In this document: positions 37,798 through 47,500 of the stretch, one piece after another
Numbering within the stretch: position 1 is the first letter of the stretch
How the letters are laid out: each line of letters starts with the position of its first letter
Assembly (NCBI GenBank): GCA_015200345.1
Contig: CP054187.1
Coordinates: forward strand, 2,588,470 to 2,652,469
Reading direction: 5' to 3'
Source of the DNA: Planctomycetia bacterium
Lineage (GTDB): Bacteria > Planctomycetota > Phycisphaerae > UBA1845 > UTPLA1
Length of the DNA: 64,000 nucleotides
Made by a program: the position numbers and the translations under genes
Notes under the pieces: model-generated
What the model was told of the DNA's origin: nothing
Database searches by the model: none
Seen by the model: the letters and a program-made list of their open reading frames with translations, nothing else

Positions 37798-37800
37798 CGA

Positions 37801-38190
37801 ATGACGGAAACCAAGCGCCACCGCGTGAAGCCGATCATGACGGATCGAGCGCGAGCGCTTCGAGCAAAGGGAACCAAGTCAGAGCGGTACCTGTGGAAGC
37901 TATTGCGAAGTCGGCAGTTTGAAGGAATGAAGTTTCGGCGGCAGCATCCGATCGGACCATACATTGCGGACTTCTACTGTGCCGATGCGAAGCTGGTGAT
38001 TGAACTGGACGGTATCAGTCACGACGGCCGAGGTGAGTACGACGATCGACGGCGCGAGTATCTGGAGCGATTGGGACTGCGTGTGATCAAGATGCGCGAT
38101 GACGAGTTATTCGCCGATCCGCAGTCGTTAGCGACGGAGATACTGCGCGTCACCAGGAAGTTGGAACCCTCACCCCGCCCCTCTCCCTGA
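37801..38190 (+). CDS. DUF559 (Vsr-like PD-(D/E)xK) endonuclease-domain protein
   Basis: 129 residues. It has the complete DUF559 domain: 'LRAKGTKSERYLWKLLRSRQFEGMKFRRQHPIGPYIADFYC' region, then 'KLVIELDGISHD' and 'LGLRVIKMRDDELF'. The Asp of 'IADF' and the Glu/Asp of 'VIELDG' are the metal-binding positions of this nuclease fold. The family is called a nuclease by fold similarity to Vsr; its biological role is not established. The C-terminal 'LEPSPRPSP' is encoded by the palindromic element, so the gene runs into its own flanking repeat. It is bracketed by inverted copies of that element. Confidence 0.85.
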   Translation: MTETKRHRVKPIMTDRARALRAKGTKSERYLWKLLRSRQFEGMKFRRQHPIGPYIADFYCADAKLVIELDGISHDGRGEYDDRRREYLERLGLRVIKMRDDELFADPQSLATEILRVTRKLEPSPRPSP

Positions 38191-38201
38191 AAGGGAGAGG
38201 G
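38166..38201 (+). repeat. Right inverted copy of the palindromic element
   Basis: accctcaccccgcccctc then tccctgaaagggagaggg, containing the hairpin ccctctccct-ga-aagggagaggg. It forms the 3' end of the DUF559 reading frame, including its stop codon. Confidence 0.85.
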
Positions 38202-38294
38202 AGTTGAGGCGCGAGACCACGATGAGTGCGCCGCGCGACGTAGCGGAGCGCCCCAGCAAGCTATCCGAAGTCTTTTAGCAAGGATGTCTCTGAT

Positions 38295-41200
38295 ATGGCG
38301 AACCAGATAAATCACGAAGCCGATCACGGCCACACGCACACCGGCGGGTCGTGCGGGTCGAGTGATAAGCACCGACACCCTCACCCCGGCCCTCTCCCTG
38401 AAAGGGAGAGGGAGCAAAGCGCGGGCGGGTCGTGCGGGACGCATTTGAGCGCCAAGGCGGGCAGTCTGCCGGTCGTCGGCAAGTCATCCGGCGGCGGGTG
38501 TTCGTCCGGCGGGTGCTGTTCCTCCAAATCCGGCGACTCAAGCGTCACGTCTCAAACCCCAGGTCTGGTTCAACTCAACGTCGGCATCATCAAGAGCGAG
38601 AAGACCAAGCCCGTCATCGAAGACCTTCCGTTCGTTCCAACCGAGAAGTATCCCCAGGGCCTGTTCATCGGCCTGGATGTCGGCAGCACGACGGTGAAGT
38701 ACGTCGTCGTCGATCCGGTGACGGATGAAATCCTCGCGAAGGATTATCAACGGCACGACACCAAGCAGCCCGAGAAGTGCATCGAGATGTTCGGGCACAT
38801 CGCGCAGCAGTTTCCCGACGTGCCGCGCAACGCTTTTCGCGTCTTCATGACCGGCAGCGGTGGTTCGAGCATCGGCAAGCGCATCGGCGCGCGGTTTGTG
38901 CAGGAGGTCAACGCGGTCAGTCTCGCCGTGGAGAAGCTCTATCCCGACGTGCAGAGCGTCGTCGAACTCGGCGGGCAGGACGCGAAGATCATCGTCTTCA
39001 AGACCGACGAGTCCACCGGCAAGAAGAAAAAAATCCCCAGCATGAACGACAAATGCGCCGGCGGCACCGGCGCGGTCATCGACAAGATCAACGCGAAGCT
39101 GAAAATCCCCTCCGAGCAGCTCTGCCAGATGGGCTACGTCGGCCTGAAGCTGCACCCCGTCGCCGGCAAGTGCGGCGTCTTCGCCGAGACCGACATCAAC
39201 GGGCTGCAAAAGCAGGGCGTGCCGCCGGATGAACTGATGGCGTCGTTGTTCGAAAGCATCATCCAGCAGAACCTCGCCGTGCTGACGCGCGGGCACACGC
39301 TGCGGCCGCAGTTGCTGCTCTTGGGTGGGCCGAATTGTTACATCAAGGGCATGCGTGATTGCTGGCGACACAACGTGCCGCTGATCTGGGAGGAGCGCAA
39401 GGTACCGTACGACAAATCCAAGCCGATCGAGGAGTTGATCGTCGTGCCGGACAACGCGCAATATTTCGCCGCCCTCGGCGCGGTCGAGTACGCGAAGATC
39501 GAAGTGCAGGACAACCCCAATTTCGGCGTCTTCCGCGGGCTGGAGGAACTCCAGTGGTACATCACCGTCGGCCGCATCGAGGAGAAAAAGGCCGCCGGCA
39601 GCAAGGGCTTGTGGAAGGACGCCGCCGATCTGGCTGCGTTCAAGGAGAAGTATCGCCACGAAAAGTGGGAGGCGCCGCGTTTCACGCCGGGCAGCACGGT
39701 CCGGGCGTTCATCGGCATCGACGGGGGCAGCACGAGCACCAAGGGCGTGCTGCTGGATGAGGATAAGAACGTCGTCGGCCGGGCCTATCAGCTCTCCAAG
39801 GGCAACCCGATCGAAGACACGATGGAGATCTTCGCGCTGCTGGAAAAGCAGATTGCCGACCAGGGGTGCAAGCTGGAGGTGCTCGGCGTCGGCACGACGG
39901 GCTACGCGAAGGATATTTTGAAAGATGTCTTGAAGGCGGACGTCGCGCTCGTGGAGACGGTGGCGCACACGCAGGCGGGCCTGCACTTCTACCCCGACAC
40001 CGACGTGATCGTCGACGTCGGCGGGCAGGACATCAAGCTCATCATCCTCAAGAACGGCCAGGTCAAGGATTTCAAGCTCAACACCCAGTGCTCGGCGGGC
40101 AACGGATACTTTTTGCAATCCACCGCCCAGGGCTTCGGCTTCAAAGTCGAGGAATTCGCCGACATCGCCTTCAGCGCCGAGGCCATGCCGTCGTTCGGCT
40201 ACGGCTGCGCGGTGTTCATGCAAAGCGACATCGTCGATTTTCAGCGGCAGGGCTGGGCGCCGAACGAGATCATGGCCGGGCTGTGCGACGTGCTGCCCAA
40301 GAACATCTGGTTGTACGTCTCACAGATACCGAACCTTGCGAAGCTGGGCACGAAGTTCATCCTTCAGGGCGGCACGCAGCACAACCTCGCCGCAGTGAAG
40401 GCGCAGGTCGATTTCATCACCAGCCGCTTCAAGGGCATGGCGACGCAGCCGACGGTGACGGTGCACAAGTTCTGCGGCGAGGCCGGCGCCATCGGCTGCG
40501 CGGTCGAGGCGCACCGGATGTACACCGAGCTGGGCCATCGCACGTCGTTCATTGGATTGGAACGCGTGCAGCAGATCACTTATCGCACGACGCGAAACGA
40601 GAACACGCGATGCTACTTCTGCAAGAACAAGTGCCTGCGCACCTTCATCGACGTGAAAACGGGGGACGGATCGCTCGCTGCCAACGCGCCGCTGTCTTTT
40701 AATGAGCCGCGGGCTGATAATGAGCCGCGGGCTGATAATGAGCCGCGGGCTGATAATGAGCCGCGGGCTTCAGCCCGCGCGGCCGACGGAACCCACACGA
40801 ATGCCGCGGCGGCAAACCCTGGCGTACTCGTCAGCCTGACGACGCAGATCATCAAGCAGGGGCCGGAGGCGGGTCACCCGACGCGCATCAAACACGGAGC
40901 AACGGATCCGGGCCGAGACCGCGACGGGGCGGGTTTCAGCGGCGATGCAGGCAGCGCCAAGCCCGCCAAGAGCAAATCCAAAGTCGCGCTGGAAGAGGGC
41001 GAGCAGAGGCTGATCATCGCCACCTGCGAGAAAGGCACCGTCGAAGATGTGAACGACATGCGCGAGATCAAGGCCGGTCTCGATGCCATGAAAAAGGCGT
41101 ATCCCAACTTCGCGGAAATCTGCGCCCGCGAGGCGTTCGCGCCGGCCGACGTACCGTGCGTGGCGGATGAAATCGCCGAGGCGGAGAAGTCGGCTGCGAC

Positions 41201-42512
41201 GGGCTTCGGGTTGCCCGATCGCCTGGTGCTGCCGGCGGTGCGGCGCAAGCGCGAGGCGGCCCGGCGGCGCATCGAGTTGATGAAACGCCGCGGCGAGATT
41301 CGCATCGGCATGCCGCGCGTGCTGAACATGTACTCCATGGCGCCGTGGTTCATGGCTTATTTTCAGTCGCTGGGCATCCGCGCCGCCAACCTTGTTTGGA
41401 GCGATTACACCAGCGAGGAGCTGTACAAAGAGGGCGCCAAGCGCGGCGCGATCGACCCCTGCTTCCCGAGCAAGATCGGCATCCCGCATGTCCACAACCT
41501 GCTTTATCACAAGCACACCGCGAAGCAGCCGCTGCATTACATCTTCTTCCCGATGATCGACTGCCTGCCGACGTTCTTGGACAACATCCAGAGCAGCCGC
41601 GCCTGCCCGACCGTCACCGCCACGCCCGAGGCGGTGAAAGCGGCCTTCACCAAGGAGAGCGATCTGTTCGCCGAGCACGGCCTGGCCTATCTCGATACGT
41701 TTGTCAATTTTTCAGAGCCGGAGCTTCTCGCGCGGCAGATGTTCGCCGAGTTCTCCGACAAGCTCGGTCTCTCCCCCGAGGAAAACGCCCGCGCCTGCCG
41801 CGTCGCCTGGAACCACTACGACGGCTTCTACGCCGATCTGCGCCGCCAGGCCCGCGAACAGCTCGACCGGTTGGAAGCGAAGAACGAGGTCGGCGTCGTC
41901 CTGCTGACGCGGCCGTACCACCACGACCCCGGCGTCTGCCACGAGATTCCCGACGAGTTCCAGAAACTGGGCATCCCGGTGTTCACGATGGACGTGCTGC
42001 CGCGCGATCCCGACCTCCTGGAGCGGTTGTTCGGCGAGGAAGTGCGTCGCGGTGAGTTCGCCAGCCCAATGTCGATCGAGGATGCCTGGAAGAACGCCTA
42101 CAGCGAGAACACCAATCGAAAGGTCTGGGCCGCCAAGTTCGCCGCGCGGCATCCGAACCTCGTCGCGCTGGAACTGTCCAGCTTCAAGTGCGGCCACGAT
42201 GCGCCGATCTACAGCGTCATCGAGGAGATCATCGAGACCAGCGGCACGCCGTATTTCTGCTTCAAGGACATCGATGAGAACAAACCGACCGGCTCGATCA
42301 AGATCCGAGTGGAGACAATCGCCTACTTCCTGCGGCGGCACCGGGAAAAGTTGGTGATGCGGCAGGCGAAGATGGCCCGGATCGAGGCACGCCTCGCAGA
42401 ACTGGAGCGCGAGCTGCGAGCGCGGCACGGTACTGTGCATGACGCGGCCGCGACCCTCGATCATGGCGCTCGACATGGTTCCGTCGAGCGCGGCGCGGTC
42501 GTGGGCGTGTGA
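38295..42512 (+). CDS. Double activase (HgdC-HgdC) fused to DUF2229/HgdB-like domain
   Basis: 1405 residues. Residues 1-95 are Gly/Ser/Cys/His rich and partly repeat-encoded. Activase 1 (about 115-385) has 'GLDVGSTTVKYVV', cluster Cys in 'NDKCAGGTG' (about 254) and 'GKCGVFAETDI' (about 292). Activase 2 (about 475-740) has 'GIDGGSTSTKGVL', 'NTQCSAGNG' (about 598) and 'YGCAVFMQSD' (about 637). Both ASKHA ATPase halves keep the Cys pair that in HgdC carries the bridging [4Fe-4S] cluster, so one chain may form an internal dimer. The rest (about 765-1400) is DUF2229/HgdB-like, with 'RCYFCKNKC', 'DPCFPSKIGIPH' and 'FKCGHDAPIYSVIEEI'. ATP-driven injection of low-potential electrons into a partner is likely; the substrate is unknown. 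Residues 803-826 (NEPRAD repeats) and about 871-880 are repeat insertions. Confidence 0.85.
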   Translation: MANQINHEADHGHTHTGGSCGSSDKHRHPHPGPLPEREREQSAGGSCGTHLSAKAGSLPVVGKSSGGGCSSGGCCSSKSGDSSVTSQTPGLVQLNVGIIKSEKTKPVIEDLPFVPTEKYPQGLFIGLDVGSTTVKYVVVDPVTDEILAKDYQRHDTKQPEKCIEMFGHIAQQFPDVPRNAFRVFMTGSGGSSIGKRIGARFVQEVNAVSLAVEKLYPDVQSVVELGGQDAKIIVFKTDESTGKKKKIPSMNDKCAGGTGAVIDKINAKLKIPSEQLCQMGYVGLKLHPVAGKCGVFAETDINGLQKQGVPPDELMASLFESIIQQNLAVLTRGHTLRPQLLLLGGPNCYIKGMRDCWRHNVPLIWEERKVPYDKSKPIEELIVVPDNAQYFAALGAVEYAKIEVQDNPNFGVFRGLEELQWYITVGRIEEKKAAGSKGLWKDAADLAAFKEKYRHEKWEAPRFTPGSTVRAFIGIDGGSTSTKGVLLDEDKNVVGRAYQLSKGNPIEDTMEIFALLEKQIADQGCKLEVLGVGTTGYAKDILKDVLKADVALVETVAHTQAGLHFYPDTDVIVDVGGQDIKLIILKNGQVKDFKLNTQCSAGNGYFLQSTAQGFGFKVEEFADIAFSAEAMPSFGYGCAVFMQSDIVDFQRQGWAPNEIMAGLCDVLPKNIWLYVSQIPNLAKLGTKFILQGGTQHNLAAVKAQVDFITSRFKGMATQPTVTVHKFCGEAGAIGCAVEAHRMYTELGHRTSFIGLERVQQITYRTTRNENTRCYFCKNKCLRTFIDVKTGDGSLAANAPLSFNEPRADNEPRADNEPRADNEPRASARAADGTHTNAAAANPGVLVSLTTQIIKQGPEAGHPTRIKHGATDPGRDRDGAGFSGDAGSAKPAKSKSKVALEEGEQRLIIATCEKGTVEDVNDMREIKAGLDAMKKAYPNFAEICAREAFAPADVPCVADEIAEAEKSAATGFGLPDRLVLPAVRRKREAARRRIELMKRRGEIRIGMPRVLNMYSMAPWFMAYFQSLGIRAANLVWSDYTSEELYKEGAKRGAIDPCFPSKIGIPHVHNLLYHKHTAKQPLHYIFFPMIDCLPTFLDNIQSSRACPTVTATPEAVKAAFTKESDLFAEHGLAYLDTFVNFSEPELLARQMFAEFSDKLGLSPEENARACRVAWNHYDGFYADLRRQAREQLDRLEAKNEVGVVLLTRPYHHDPGVCHEIPDEFQKLGIPVFTMDVLPRDPDLLERLFGEEVRRGEFASPMSIEDAWKNAYSENTNRKVWAAKFAARHPNLVALELSSFKCGHDAPIYSVIEEIIETSGTPYFCFKDIDENKPTGSIKIRVETIAYFLRRHREKLVMRQAKMARIEARLAELERELRARHGTVHDAAATLDHGARHGSVERGAVVGV
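38377..38412 (+). repeat. Third copy of the palindromic element, inside the activase gene
   Basis: accctcaccccggccctc then tccctgaaagggagaggg, identical to the copy at 38166 except at two or so positions. It encodes 'HPHPGPLPEREREQ' in the N-terminal low-complexity region of the fusion protein. Confidence 0.85.
40701..40782 (+). repeat. 18-bp tandem array plus palindromic element inside the activase gene
   Basis: Four units aatgagccgcgggctgat (40701, 40719, 40737, 40755, the last ending in tca) encode NEPRAD three times and NEPRAS. The final unit leads into gcgggct-tc-agcccgc. Bases 40757-40782 are the reverse complement of 11015-11040 with one difference. Confidence 0.85.
40904..40936 (+). 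repeat. Dispersed element, copy 4, in frame inside the activase gene
   Basis: ggatccgggccgagacc then gcgacggggcgggttt encodes DPGRDRDGAG. It is the counterpart of 36903-36935 in the partner gene. Confidence 0.45.
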
Positions 42513-42563
42513 GCGCTGCGTGTTGTCGGTATCCAGCGCCGAGCTTGCTCGCCGGTCTTGTTG

Positions 42564-43967
42564 CTACAGACGTCCGATGCGTCGTTGCCACGATCGCCGC
42601 CGTCGCATCCCGCGGCCCAGCAATAGCAACGGCAGCATCGCCCCGCCCATCGCGCCGCACGTTCCGGTCTGGCCGCACGACGATCCGCCATCGTCATCGT
42701 GTCCGGCCTCGCATTCATCGCCCACGCCGTCACCGTCCTCGTCCGCTTGGTCGGCGTTGGCCACGTTCGGGCAATTGTCTGCCGAGTTGGGAATCAGATC
42801 GCCGTCGGCGTCCGCCTCCGCCACGCCGCAGCCGAGATTGCCCGGCGCAATCTTGTTCGGATCGTTCGGGCAACCGTCGGTGCAATCGGGCGTGCCATCG
42901 CCGTCGGTATCGGTTTCGGCGTTTCCGCAGCCGCAGGCCCCGGCCGATGTGGACTTGTTCGGATCATTCGGACAAACGTCGTTGCAATCAGTGACGCCAT
43001 CGCCATCGCTGTCAGCGTTGGGATCGAGCTGGGCGCAGGAGCAGCCCTCGCCGTTCACGCTTTGACCGGCCGGCGTGTTCGCGCACGTGTCGTTGCAATT
43101 GAGCACGCCGTCGCCGTCGGCGTCGTCATCGGCCACGCCGCAACCGCAGATGCCCGGCGCGGTCTTGTTGGCGTCATTCGGGCAACCATCGGCCGTGCAG
43201 CAATTGGCGGGGAAACCGGGATCGCCGAAGCCGTCGCCGTCGGTGTCAGTGCAGGCGTCGCAATCGTCGTTGGTGCCGTCATTGTCGGTGTCGGTGGCTC
43301 CGCAGGCTGGCGCGGCGTTGACGACAAATTCGCAGCCGCGATTGTTCGTGAAAGTGGCCGATCCGGCGGGGATGGAGTAATCCGCCGCGTTGTTGGTGCT
43401 CACGGCGCTGGCCGTGCCGCCGAACTTCAGCGCGGACGTGCCTGCCGACGGCAGGGCCGAGCCGAACGGCGGGCCGAAGTTCCCGTCGGCGTCGTTGGTC
43501 GTTTCGCCGGCGTTGCTGCCGCTGTAGGTTCCCCAGCTCACGCGCCAGAGGATGCCGCCGTTGTTGTTGCGCTCGAACGTCAGCGAGCCGCCGGCCAGAT
43601 AGCCGGGCGGTATGAGATTCGTCATCGTGAAATCGGCCTGCGCGTTGGGCAGGCTCTTGGCGATGAACGCGTTCGATGCGATCAGGATTCGCCCGCCTTG
43701 TGTCTCGTTTGCGACATTCGACGGGAAAACGAGAATCGTCACGGGGTTGGCGCCGGTCGCATCGCGCACGACGAGCCGTCCCTGCGACACCTGCCCTTCG
43801 CCGTTGGCGCGCATGCGAAGCTGAATCGCCTGGGCCGTCGCATCGCCGCCGACGCCGCCGATCACCTGCTCGATCTGCATCAGGTGGAACGTTGCTTGCG
43901 CGCGGCCGGCTGCGACAAGAAAAGCCGCAATTGCCGCCAGCGTGATCGGAAGGCATGTGCGTTTCAT
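42564..43967 (-). CDS. Secreted lamin-tail-like and TSP3-repeat protein with Cys-Gly C-terminal tag
   Basis: 467 residues. A signal peptide ('ITLAAIAAFLVAAGRAQA') precedes a beta-rich N-terminal domain (about 25-215, 'FHLMQIEQVIGGVGGDATAQAIQLRMRANGEGQ', style of lamin-tail/surface proteins). About 215-425 are thrombospondin type 3 calcium repeats (DTDNDGTNDDCDACTDTDGDG, DADGDGVLNCNDTC, DSDGDGVTDCNDVC and others). The C-terminus 'CGQTGTCGAMGGAMLPLLLLGRGMRRRRS' has Cys-Gly, hydrophobic stretch and Arg cluster: a surface-sorting tag also seen in the divergent neighbour. Calcium-stabilised surface protein; binding partner unknown. GGAG upstream. Confidence 0.8.
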   Translation of the reverse strand: MKRTCLPITLAAIAAFLVAAGRAQATFHLMQIEQVIGGVGGDATAQAIQLRMRANGEGQVSQGRLVVRDATGANPVTILVFPSNVANETQGGRILIASNAFIAKSLPNAQADFTMTNLIPPGYLAGGSLTFERNNNGGILWRVSWGTYSGSNAGETTNDADGNFGPPFGSALPSAGTSALKFGGTASAVSTNNAADYSIPAGSATFTNNRGCEFVVNAAPACGATDTDNDGTNDDCDACTDTDGDGFGDPGFPANCCTADGCPNDANKTAPGICGCGVADDDADGDGVLNCNDTCANTPAGQSVNGEGCSCAQLDPNADSDGDGVTDCNDVCPNDPNKSTSAGACGCGNAETDTDGDGTPDCTDGCPNDPNKIAPGNLGCGVAEADADGDLIPNSADNCPNVANADQADEDGDGVGDECEAGHDDDGGSSCGQTGTCGAMGGAMLPLLLLGRGMRRRRSWQRRIGRL

Positions 43968-44592
43968 AGAAGGCTTCTCCAGGTCTTCGCTACGTTTCGA
44001 TTCGTGAGCGAACGACGGTTTCTGACTTTTGTCGAATCGGTGCGTCCTCGGACGCGACCCGGCGGCATTATACGTACCAATGATTCCTCGTCAGCCGCTT
44101 CGACGGTTCAGCGATGCTCGAAATTTCGATGCCGTTCCGCGGTGTGCGAATCGCCACACGGTTCAGAACGGCCTGGAAAGACAGCGGTCTGGTGAATCAG
44201 CAAAAATCGGCGAAAATTGCGCACCCTATCCAGCGCCGGCTGGGGTCATTTGCCCAATTTTTGCGGGATCAAAGGAGGATCGCACCGGTTCGGGGCAGGA
44301 CGATTTGGCCCACCCCAAATCCTGTGAAATTTATCCTGAAATTTGCCCTTTACTTGCAACGGCATGCAGTTGTAATCTACTCGTCTGCCGGGTGATCCCT
44401 CGACTTGCATCGAGGGCTCGATTCCGGAATCGCGGTTGCATGGAACGCGGCCGCGATCCTGCGCTGTCGGGTGTGGTGATCTCCCGTGCGCAGAAAACAG
44501 CCCGGCAGCTTGGCGAATGGATTTGATGAATCACCTCGCTGGACATCGATTGTCCGACCGATTTACTTTCCAAACTAGAGGAGACCTTGAGA
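43968..44592. other. 625-base divergent regulatory region
   Basis: No gene is supported between the two divergent TSP3 genes. The stretch is less GC-rich than its surroundings and contains short hairpins, including ccctcga-cttgca-tcgaggg (44398-44417) and atcgcgg...ccgcgat (about 44427-44455). GAGGAG at 44578-44583 is the ribosome-binding site of the beta-helix gene. No clear promoter pair was assigned. Confidence 0.4.
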
Positions 44593-47500
44593 ATGTTGCG
44601 CACACACACGAGATTTGTACTGACGGTATGTACCGCGGTTGCAGCGGCAATCGTGACGTCCACCGCGCGGGCCGTAGACATCAACGTGCCGGGCGATCAT
44701 CCGACTATTCAGGCCGCCATCGCCGCCGCCAGCGCCGGTGACCGCATCCTTGTCCAGCCGAATACGTACACCACGCCCGCGGGCGGTCTGGTGATCGACA
44801 AGTCGAACCTGCAATTGTTGAGCACGGCCGGCTCGGCGACGACGATCATCGAGAACAACACGGCCGGCATGCCGGTCATCACCATCGCGGCGCCGGGTGT
44901 CGTGGTCGGTGACGTCGGTGCGGGCTTCCACATTCGACAATTGCAGGCGGCGAGCGACGCGATCGTGGTGCAGGCCAACCAGGTCAAGTTCGGCGTGCCG
45001 ACGACGATTCAGCACAACCGCATCTCGGGCAACAACTCGGGCGAAGGCATCTACGTGGACAGTTACATCGAGTCCGGCCTGTTCGTCGTGCAGAACAACA
45101 CGTTCAACCGCAACGGTGGCGCCTATTCGTTCACCACGGGCGTGTACTTCGACAGCGCCGACCACCCCAGCGCGAACGTCGGGTTTGTCAGCACCTTCGA
45201 CTCCAACGTCGACGTTCTCAACAACACGCTGACGGACATGGACACCTACGGCGTTTATTTCGATTACCACTGCTACAAGAGCAATATCAACATCAACAAC
45301 AATACCATGACCGGTGTCACAGGTTACTCCGGCGTCTACTTCAACTACGGCCTCGACGTCTTCTCGACCGCCAACATCAACGGCAACACGATCACGGACT
45401 TCGGTGACTACAGCATCTACCTGTACGACATCACCAGTCACTGCGTGGCGAACGTGAACAACAACACGATCACCGGCGTCACTAATACCGGCATCGAGCT
45501 GGACTACATTTATTACCAAAGCACGGTCACCATTAACAACAACACCGTGACCGGCAACGGCTCCGCCGACTACGGCATCTACCCGTACGACGTTGAGTAC
45601 GCCAGCATGTGCACCGTCAGCGGCAACACCGTCAGCGGCTTCGACAACACCGGCATCTACTTCGAGTACAACTACAACGGCTCGACCGGCGTCATCACCA
45701 ACAACACCGTCAGCAGCAGCACGCAGATGGATTACGGCATCTTCATCGACACCGAGTACGGCTCGAACAGCACGATCACCGGCAACACCGTCAGCGGTTT
45801 CGATTACGCCGGCATCGACGAGTACTACCCCTACGCAGGCTGCACCGTGAACATCAGCAACAACACGCTGACGGCTGACAACGGCGGCGGCGACTACGGC
45901 ATCTACGTCGAAGATCCCGATTACGGGAACACGGTCACGGTGAACAACAACACCGCGACGAATTTCGACTACGCCGGCATCTACTTCGGCCAAACCTACG
46001 ACAACACCCACATCACCTGCAACAACAACATGCTGACCGCGCTGCCCGCCGGCGCAGACTACGGCATCTACCTGGACGATTTGTACGAATACAGCACGGC
46101 GACGTTCGATATGAACACCGCCAGCGGCTTCGATTACTGCGGCATCTACAACGATGACTGCTATTACACGTCCAACATCACCATCACCAACAACACGTTG
46201 ACCGGCATTTCCAGTGGCGCCGACTACGGCATCTACATCTATGAGACGTCCGAAGGCTCCGACGGAACGGTCAACAACAACACCTGCACCAATTTCGACT
46301 ACGCGGGTATTTACTACGAGTACCCGTCGTATGAAGCGGGCGTCGCCTGGATCAACGGCAACACGCTGACCGCGTTGTCGACCGGGGCCGACTACGGCAT
46401 CTACTCCTACGAGGTGTACACCGGTCAGGCCACCTACGACGGCAACACGATCACCAACCCGGACTACGCCGGAATTTACCTGGAATACGTCGACTATGGC
46501 GGCTCGGCTACGATCAGCAACAACACGATCACGATGAACAATAGTGGCGGTGACTACGGCATCTACAACTACCAAGTGTACGAGGCCGGCACCAGCCTGA
46601 ACGTCACCGGCAACACCGTTACCAACTACGGCAACATGGGCGGCGGCGAGGCCGGGTTCTGGCAGGATGACTACACGCAGTACGGCTCGCGGCTGAATGT
46701 GTCCAACAACACCTTCATGGCTCACGCCAACGGCTCGGAGTACGGCATCTACAGCGATGACGGCATCTTTGACGGAAGCAAGGGCTTCTTCATGAACAAC
46801 GTCGTGGAGGGCTACACCAACACCGGTCTCGGGGTGTATTACACCTACGACGGTTCGGAAACGACCATCACCGGCAATATCCTGACGCCGCTGGCCAACA
46901 TGGGTGATTACGGCATTGCAGTTTGGGATGGCGCCCAGTACGGCAGCAGGATCAACATCAGCAACAACACCATCAACAGCTTCACCGACACCGGTGTCTA
47001 CTACTACTACTCGTACGATGGAAGCCACGTCGCCGTGAACTACAACACCATCAACGGTGATCCGAACACCGGCGGCTACTTCGGCATCTACGGTGGCGAC
47101 GGTCCGGAGTACGGCTCCACCTTCGAGGCCATCGGCAACAGCATCGGCGGCATCCTCGGCGACCTGGCCAATGACTCCGCCGGTATCTACACCTACTACA
47201 CCTACAGCGGGTGCCAGACGACCATCTGCGACAACTACATCCGCGGCCGGACCGGTGAACCGGGCAATTACATGGCCGGTGTCTACTTCTACTACCCGCC
47301 GGAGTATGGCTCGACTGCCACCGTCTGCAACAACGATATCGCAGGCTTCTGGGATGCGGCGGTCTTCCTGTACGACGACTTTCTGTCCGGCAGTTCGTTC
47401 CACATCACCAACAACAAGCTCGACGGTGGTCGGTTCGGCATCTGGACCAACGGCTACGACTGGACCGACGGCACCGACGGCTCCATTACCGGCAACACGA

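Noticed and set aside
37619..37804. Small gene with VNRER[DN] repeats
   Set aside because: It is produced by the 18-bp DNA array, overlaps the end of the HgdB-like gene and lacks a ribosome-binding site.
44575..47403. 942-residue open frame antisense to the beta-helix gene
   Set aside because: Low-complexity Val/Asp/Ala repeats mirror the NNT and DYG codons of the plus-strand gene; no ribosome-binding site or domain.
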